A DNA stretch of 64,000 bases from NCBI GenBank assembly GCA_012839565.1, contig DUMZ01000005.1, positions 1 to 64,000 of the forward strand. Reading direction: 5' to 3'. Position numbers and translations under genes: made by a program. Origin of the DNA: Anaerolineaceae bacterium (lineage in GTDB: Bacteria; Chloroflexota; Anaerolineae; Anaerolineales; Anaerolineaceae). Position 1 is the first letter of the stretch. Every line of letters begins with the position of its first letter. A model generated the notes under the pieces. That model made no database searches. It saw only the letters and a list, made by a program, of their open reading frames with translations, and was not told where the DNA came from. Of this stretch, positions 1-8,800 are shown one piece after another.

Positions 1-2850
1 GTGTCCAGTCAACGTCATTCGCCAATACACCAGGCACAGCAACAGTCAATAAGATATCTTCTTCAGTTGTATAGGCGTCATCATTTGCTACTGGAGCAAC
101 GTTATTGACAACCAGCGTAGCACCCAACTGAACCAGTGCATTACCAGCCAGGTCTTTCACCGATCCGGCAGGAACACTAAACTCAAATGTGCCAGGCAGT
201 GTAGCAACCTCGTTGCCCGCATAAGGTACAACCGTCAACTTCGTGCCATCCGCGGTAATCGTGCCATAAGGCTGTCCGCCTATGCTCACTTCCGTGCCAG
301 CCTCAACCGTCACGACTTCATTCAATACAATTTCTGTTCTTGCAACGGTGTAGCCCTGATCAACAGTTAGCGTACTGCCAACCGCCACCACGTCGCCAAA
401 GCCATCCGCACCAATCGCGGTAACACTGACAACTTCAGGTGCAACGTTATCAACCACGGTGATCGTCACCGTTACAACTTCGCTATACAGTTCGCCATCA
501 TAGGCTTTGTAACTAAAGTTATCTGTTCCGTTGTAACCAGCAGCAGGCGTGTAGCTGAAGCTACCATCTCCATTGAACTCTAAGGTTCCATGGCCCACAC
601 CTCCAACCAGGACTGCGGTGATTGGCGTCCAGTCGAAGTCGTTCGAAAGAATACCAGGCGCTCCAACAACAAGCGCAACATCCTGATTAGTCGTGTATGC
701 ATCAGCAACGGCTACTGGTGCAACATTGTTCACTTTCAAAGTGATACTCATTTCGGCCAACTCATTGCCAGCCAAATCCTTCACCGATCCGGCAGGAATG
801 CTCAACACGAACGTGCCAGGCAGACTCGCTATGCCATTACTGCCGTATGGGGTAACGGTCAACAAACTGCCATCTGCAACAATGCTGCCATATGGCTGGC
901 CATGGACACTCACTTCCGTTCCGGGTTCAACCGTCACGGCTTCTGTCAATGCGATTTCTGTTCGTGCTACGGTGTAGCCCTGATCAACAGTGATGACATT
1001 ACCTACCGCCACCACGTCGCCAAAGCCATCCGCGCCAATCGCGGTAACACTGACAACTTCAGGTGCAACATTATCAACCACAGTGATTGTCACCGTTACT
1101 ACATTGCTGTCCGCTAAACCATCATTCGCTTTGTAACTAAAGCTGTCAACACCGCTCCAGCCAGCATCAGGCGTATAGCTAAAGCTGCCGTTGGGGTTCA
1201 AAGCCAAAGTACCATGTGACACATCCGTCACCAATTCAGCAATGAGTGGCGTCCAGTCAACGTCATTCGCCAATACACCAGGAACAGGTACAACAAGCTC
1301 AACGCCTTGATTAGTTGTGTATGCATCAGCAACAGCCACCGGCGCTACATTGACCACATTCAAAGTGACAACCGTGTCAGCCAAAGCATTGCCAGCTAAG
1401 TCCTTCACCGATCCGGCAGGGATGCTCAGCATAAACGTGCCAGGTATGCTCGCTATGCCATTACTGCCGTATGGAGTAACTGTCAACATGCTGCCACTTG
1501 CTGTGATGCTGCCATAAGGCTGTCCGCCTATGCTCACTTCCGTACCAACCTCAACCGTCACGGCTTCATTCAGTACAATTTCTGTTCTTGCAACGGTGTA
1601 GCCCTGATCAACAGTTAACGTACTGCCAACTGCCACCACATCATCAAAGCCATCTGCGCCAATCGCGGTAACACTGACAACTTCAGGTGCAACGTTATCA
1701 ACCACGGTGATCGTCACCGTCGTAACATCGCTGTACAATTTGCCGTCATAGGCTTTGTAAGTAAAGCTGTCTGTTCCGTTGTAATCAACAGCAGGTGTGT
1801 AGCTGAAGCTACCATCTGCGTTCAAAGTCAAAGTACCATGTGACACATTCGTCACCAAAACAGCCGTAATGGGAGTCCAGTCAAAGTCGTTCGCCAGGAC
1901 ACCAGGTGCTCCAACAACAAGTTCAACACCTTGATTGGTTGTATATGCATCAGCAACAGCCACCGGAGCGACGTTATTGACAACCAAAGTAACGTTGGCA
2001 TCAGGCAAGATATTACCAGCCAAATCCTTCACCGATCCGGCAGGGATGCTCAGCACAAACGTGCCAGGTATGCTCGCTATGCCATTATTGCCGTATGGGG
2101 TAACTGTCAACAGATTACCATCTGCAACAATGCTGCCATATGGCTGTCCGCCTATGCTCACTTCCGTACCAGGTTCAACCGTCACGGCTTCATTCAATAC
2201 GATTTCTGTTCTTGCAACGGTATAACCTTGATCAACAGTGATGACACTACCAACCGCCACCACATCACCAAAGCCATCCGCGCCTATCGCGGTAACGCTG
2301 ATAACTTCAGGAGCAACGTTGTCATTGACGGTTATGGTCACCGTTACGACTTCACTTTCCAGTTCACCATCGCTGGCTTTGTAAGTAAAGCTGTCTGTTC
2401 CGTTGTAACCAGCAGCAGGTGTGTAGCTAAAGCTACCGTCCGCGTTCAAAGTCAATTCACCATGTGACACATCCGTTACCAAAATAGCTGTGATTGGCGT
2501 CCAGTCAACGTCATTTGCCAAAACACCAGGGGCGGAAACATTTAGCGCAACATCTTGATTAGTTGTGTATGCATCAGCAACAGCTACTGGAGCGACGTTA
2601 TTGACAACCAGTGTAGCACCCAACTGAACCAGCGCATTACCAGCCAGGTCTTTTACCGATCCGGCAGGAACACTAAACTCAAATGTGCCAGGCAGTGAAG
2701 CAATTTCGTTGCCCGCATACGGTACAACCGTTAGCTTCGTGCCATCCGCGGTAATCGTGCCATAGGGTGTCGTACCAATCTTCACCACCGTTCCTTCAAC
2801 AACGGTCACGGCTTCATTCAGCACGATTTCTGCTCGATCCACGGTGTAGC
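1..2850 (-). repeat. Tandem 624-bp coding repeats (208 residues), about 4.5 copies
   Basis: The landmark tagccctgatcaacag, or its close variant, recurs at 351, 975, 1599, 2223 and 2847, exactly 624 bp apart each time. Each unit encodes one cadherin-like domain and one Ig-like domain of the giant surface protein. Copies differ by scattered substitutions without indels, since the spacing is constant. The array continues past the left edge. Confidence 0.93.
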
Positions 2851-5800
2851 CCTGATCAACGGTAATGACACCGTTAACTGCTGCTACATTTTCAAAGCCA
2901 TCCGCACCAATCGCGGTAATGCTTACGATTTCAGGAGCGGTCGTGTCATTGATGACGATGATAAAGGTCACCGTCTCAGTATGGATACCATCGCTCACAG
3001 TAAAGGTTACCCCAGTGCCAGGATCAATCAAGCCATTCTGGAAGTCAGCACCAACCACACTCACCAAAGTGGTGCCATTGGCATCTTCCCAGTTGCTGCC
3101 CTTGTTTGTTCCATTTGGATTCCAGGTGTAGTCTACACCGTTGTAATGAATTCCAATAACCGTCGCGTTCGCCTGGCGATACAAAGCGCCCAGGTAGCGA
3201 GCCAGGTCGTATAGCGCGCCAGGGTTGTAGTTGACATCTGTGTAAGTAGCCGTGTAGGTATTGCTTGCATCGTCAAAAGCGAAGGTACCCACATAGGTGT
3301 ACACAGGATCATATACATAAGCCGGAGCGGATTCAATCTCATCATCCAGCGTGTTGGTTGCATCCACCACGAAGCTCACGTCTTCTGTATAGAAGCTATC
3401 AGCCACGGTCACCGTAAGATTTCCAGGAACCTGATTTGCCAGGTCAGCTACGATGACACTCACCAAGGTAACGCCATTCGCGTCTTTCCAGTTGCTGCCA
3501 GCCAGCGGTGGATTACCAGGTTGCCAGGTGTAGTCGACACCATCATAGGTCAGCTTATTGATAGTAGAGCCATCCTGGCGATACAAAGCACCCAGGTAAC
3601 GAGCCAGGTCGTTCATCGCGCCACCAGCCAAATATTCAGGAGCCGTGTATGTCGCGGTATAAGTCAGGCTGGCCGCGTCATAAGCAAAGTCGCCCACGTA
3701 TTCGTAAACAGGATCGTAAACGTAAGTCGGAGCGGACGCGATTTGCTCAGCCAGTGTGTTAGGTGGATTGTTCACGGTCAGCGTTGTTTCATAGCTGGCA
3801 ATCTTTACCGGTGTCGCTCCAGATGTATCATACAGTGAACCTTCAGCAGGATAGGTACCCGCCGTAAGGAAGGTCACGCGGAAGGTCAGCGTCACAGTTT
3901 GGTCAGGCAACAACGGGAAGTCTCCTGTTGGAGCAAGATTAATTCTCAAGCCAGTACCATCAACCTCAGGTATCAATTGCACCCAGTCTTGAGCAATAGG
4001 ATGGAATACTTCTACCTTCTCAAAATCAGCAAGCGTGATGTTATCGATGAAGACATACGCGCTTAGGCTCATGTACAACGCGCCATCGACAGGGTTCGTC
4101 AAGGTGATATTGAATTCTCTTCTCACACCTACCGTGTATGGGCCTTCAATGTCAGGAGAACTGATCACAGGCAACGGAATGACTGTAATAGTTACCGTCG
4201 CCGTGTCTACCCAGGGATCAGAGCTAATCCTGGGAGTAGTAATTAATTGATAAACGAAGGTATCTTCACCAAAGAAATCGGTTTCAGGTGTATAGGTAAA
4301 GCTACCGTCATTTCTGAAATTCAAATGTCCATGCGTAGGACCGCTAACGAGTGCCGCGTACTGATTGTTCAGGTCAACATCAACGTCATTGCCTAAGACA
4401 CCCGGCGCGGGAACTTCCAATACCGCGTTTTGATTCACAAAGTAGAAGTCATCGTTAGCCTGCACTGGGTCTTTCACCGGTGTCACGGTGATGGTCACGG
4501 TAGCGATATTACTCGTCGTTTCACCGGAAACAATCTTATAAGTAAAGGTATCTTCACCAAAGTAGTCCTGGCCAGGCTTATAACTAAAGCTGCCATCAGG
4601 ATTAAGCGTGAAACCATTTACAGCAGCATGAGTAGGACCAGTCACAAGTACAGCCGTCAAAGGATCACCTTCCGCATCTGTATCGTTCTTCAAAACGCCT
4701 TCAGCTGCAGAGACGGTCAATACAGTATCCTCCGCAACGGTATAAGCGTCATCCATGGCTACCGGCGCAGTATTTACCACATAAGTGTAAGGATCCACGC
4801 CATTAATCTCGCGGACATATACGCTATCATCATAGACCTGGCGGAAATCCTCCACCATTTCGGTCATTTGGTCGCTTGTTGCCTCAGCAGGCAGATAAAC
4901 AACCAATTCGTGGCTGCTAATATCAGTAAAGGTGTTGCCAGCAAAGCTGTAATCCGCTGTACTGATATCATCGCCCTTACCCGCGTCTCCATGACCAATC
5001 TGAATACCGTTCACACTGTCGTGAATCGTGTTATTTTCGATCACGAAGCTGGGGGTTCGGTCTGTTGTGAAGGCATAGAACCGCATCGCGGCTTTGCTCG
5101 CATGCGTCGTCTGCAAATCATTGCCGCTGATTGTCTGGGTCCCTTCATTCCACTGCGCAATCTGAATAGCAGGTTGATCCGCCACAGCAGTGTTATTGCT
5201 TACGGTAACGTTATTATTGCGGGCAAGCTGAATACCGTTGTAGGCAGCGTCCTCAATCACGTTGCCGTCCACCAGCAGATTTTCCCCGCCCATCACAACA
5301 ACCGCGGAACCAGCGTTGTAGTCAACACCGCCAGCACTGGTAATTGCGTTGAAGAGGTTATTTTGAACGGTCACATCAGCGGAGTATTCACCCGGCGCGT
5401 TTCGTCCATCGCGCAGATAGAGCGCGGTACCACTCACATTGGTGAAGATGTTGTTCGAAATATCAACACCACCGAATTGGTTCGTCAGCGTACCAGTCGC
5501 CCCACCATCTATGTAGTTATTAATGCGGACATTATCAAAGGTGAAGCCTTTCACCACCACATTTTCCGCATCCAGTTCAAAGAGCGTGCTCATCGCTGGG
5601 GCAGTTGTGGAACCAAGGATGATGGCTTCAGGGCCACGGTTAACGGTGCCGTTGGGGTTCACGTCCATATTAGGACCGTAGAGATTGACAGCCTTGTCAA
5701 CCACCACAGCTTCCTGATAGGTACCAGGCAAGACGTAAATCGTGCTGCCGGAAACCAGGTCAATCGCTTCCTGGATGCGTCCAACCGCTCCAACCTGGAA

Positions 5801-8800
5801 GCTGTCATCATCCACATACAAGGTGCTAAAGTCACCCTGGAAGCCAGCCACATCAGCATCGTTATCGGTGCCCGAAGCCAGCCATGGGGTATAGTCTGAA
5901 CCCGCGGTTACACCAGCAAAGAGCGCGGCCGCGTCAGTCGTACCCCACCAGTTGCCAGAGGCATCCAGGAGATTGGGATCAATATTAACCGTTGTCGTGT
6001 TGTTGATATAAGTGTCAAAGTTATCAAAGGCATTGTTATGAACAATGGTCTTCGTGCCAGGAACGCTTGGGCCCTCATTAGAGTCAGGGTTCGCGCTCGA
6101 AATTCTAACTGCTGTCGTCGAAGCCATTCCAACGGTCGTAGCAGGGTCATAAGTACCGTCTAAAATGTTGTTATAGAATTCCGCCAAAGGAGGCTCGCCC
6201 GTGCCACCATACAAACCATGGTTGATGACATGGATGCCTCTAAAAGTGACATCTGTTGTATATGGCAAGTAAACACCCATTTCAGCGGTACCGCGGGGGT
6301 TCTCTGCCACACCAACGGTGTTGGCAATCCACTTATGCGGACCACTGCCAGCGTATTGGTTGTTATTATACAAGCCAATGCTATAGGCTTTAATATCATT
6401 GTATTGCGCGGTCAAACCGGTTGGTTCGCGATGGGGCAGGAACTGGATACCGATTGAAACGTGGTCAATCACGTTATTCTGGATCAAACCGCCCATGCGG
6501 TAAATGTACATACCACGGTTGTAGCGACTGTTCACAAACGGACCACCATCAATGAGGTTGCCCTCAACCAATAAACCGGTGTTATTTACAGTGCCAACAG
6601 GTGCTGCATGAATACCAGCCTCACCACCATAGATAATATTGTTCTTAACCGTAAGGTTATCAACACCATTGGTACGGATCATATATGGCAGCAAATTTAA
6701 CATATGCTCACCATATTCAAACTTCAAACCAACGATGCTTACGTCACTTGCTGTAACGTTAACCAGGCGTTGGGCTTGTTCTGTGATACCCTCAGGGAAG
6801 GTCACAATGGCTTCTGCCACACGGTCTTCCGCGTAACCTGCCTTATCAGCGTTCGGGCCCTGAATGGTAAGCGCTTTGTTGATTACGATTTGTTCAGCAT
6901 ACGTACCCGGGCCCACAAGTAGCGTATCCCTAGCAGTCGCGGCATCAATCGCGCTCTGGATAGAACAATAAACTTTACTTGTTCTTTCATTGGTCACCAC
7001 ACCACCAGAGATTAACTGACCATCAGGCGCGGGGGCATCCAACCAGCCACAGATATGCACCAAACCAACGTAATTAACATTGGGCACTGGTTGATTGGCA
7101 GAACCCCACCAGTTGCCGGTTGCTTCAACCGGCAACGACGCGATATTGAGAATACCTTGAGGGATATTGCTGTTGGCAATAATCATTTCGCCACCAGCAT
7201 TACCGCGCAAAACGACTGAGCGCATGTAATTACCTGGTGTAGGAACAAATCCACCGGGATTATTTAGTTCCAAGGTTGAATTGCTGACATGGAAATCCAA
7301 AACGGAGGGCGCGCCGGTTGTATTACCTTCACCGAAGCGCACCGCGTAAAGTTGTTTATCGTTTCTCGTAACCTCAGCAACGATGCTTGAATCGGTAATG
7401 GTCAGGTTTCCACCACCCATGATATTCATACCAGCCTCAACATGGCTGATATCGCTGTTCTGGATGGTCATATTCAAAGCGCGACCGTAAACACCAATCA
7501 GGAAGTTTTCCATCTTCACGTTATCGATGGTGTAATTCTTCGCCCGACCACCCACACTCAGGCCGTACTGGATAGCAAACATTGAGTTAGGCTCAGTACC
7601 CACCATCTCAAGATTGCGCAGTTGGGCAATTTCAAAGTTTTCCACCCAGAGCGCATGGCGTGTCGTTCCATACAGTGAAGTATCGGTGAGGTTGGCTTCA
7701 ATGCGGAAGTTCTCTAAAACAAGATTTTTATGTACATAATCACCGCCAAGGTTTCGATCCCGGCCAAACTTCATGGAACCTTTCACCAAGGGGTAATCAC
7801 CATCCGCATCTGGAATACCACGCACCGTCAAGCCCTTGACAACGCGTGTATCGCCAGTATAGACATTTTCTTCATAAGTACCAGAAGCTACTAAAACAGT
7901 ATCACCGGGATTAGCCGCGTCAACGGCTGCCTGAATGGTCATGCCCGGGAACACAAGAAGATTTGAAGTCGCAATATCTCGGATGTAACTATCTTCAGGA
8001 TGGGGCATATACGTGGCAATAAGCAAAGCATATGCCTGGTCTTTAGCATAGAACGTGTAGTTGAGTCTATCGGTATTGTTAACCACCGTGAAATGAAATT
8101 CAGGTACGTTTAGATTAGTCGGCGGATAATTCGGATCAATTTGTGTATAAAAACCAACAGGCTCATTAGAACTATTCGTCGCTGAGATGTTGATATTGTC
8201 TGCACCTTGGCTATATGATGTGGAATCGGTATATACCGCCACGCCACCCCAGGCATTCCCGCTGGTGGTGATATTTGTAACGGTCACATTACTGCTATTT
8301 GTGAGAGAAAGCCCATTACCACCATTGTTTATAAGTTCCACATCCGTGATAACAGCCTTGTTTAAGCCATTCAGGTCAAGACCTGTCCGATAGGATTCTT
8401 TAACCAGAACGTTGGTGATGGTTGTCTCAGCATTTTCACCTGCAATCTTGAGGCCATAGCCTTGAGCGGATCCAGGTCCGATTAAGGTAAAGTTCGCAAA
8501 AGACGTTACAAAATCGCCATTGGCGTCAATACCATAGCCTCCAAACGAGCTGGTGTCAATGATGACACCATCGCGGCTCTCACCCACAATATGGATGTCT
8601 TTGGTTATATACAAGGTTTCGGGATAGGTGCCATCGGCGACATGCACTGTACCGCCCGGCACAACACGTGCAACACCTTGTGAAATGGTCTGGTAAGGTT
8701 TAGCAGGTGTACCATCACCGCCAGGAGCCGCATCTTTATCAACATAAACAACAGACAGCAAATTTGTCCCGCCACGTTGGTCCTCAACGATGGCGTTATT

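Noticed and set aside
590-2467. Several plus-strand frames with mutual similarity, suggesting a repeated small protein family
   Set aside because: They are complement readings of the 624-bp tandem units and inherit the repeats; the minus frame has real domains and no stops.
1-3000. CRISPR-like or satellite repeats
   Set aside because: Units are 624 bp, contiguous and in frame within one protein; no short repeats with unique spacers.
4430-5899. A 489-codon plus-strand open frame
   Set aside because: It lies antisense to the beta-helix part of the giant protein, has no ribosome site or recognisable domains, and its amino-acid composition is that of a complement frame.
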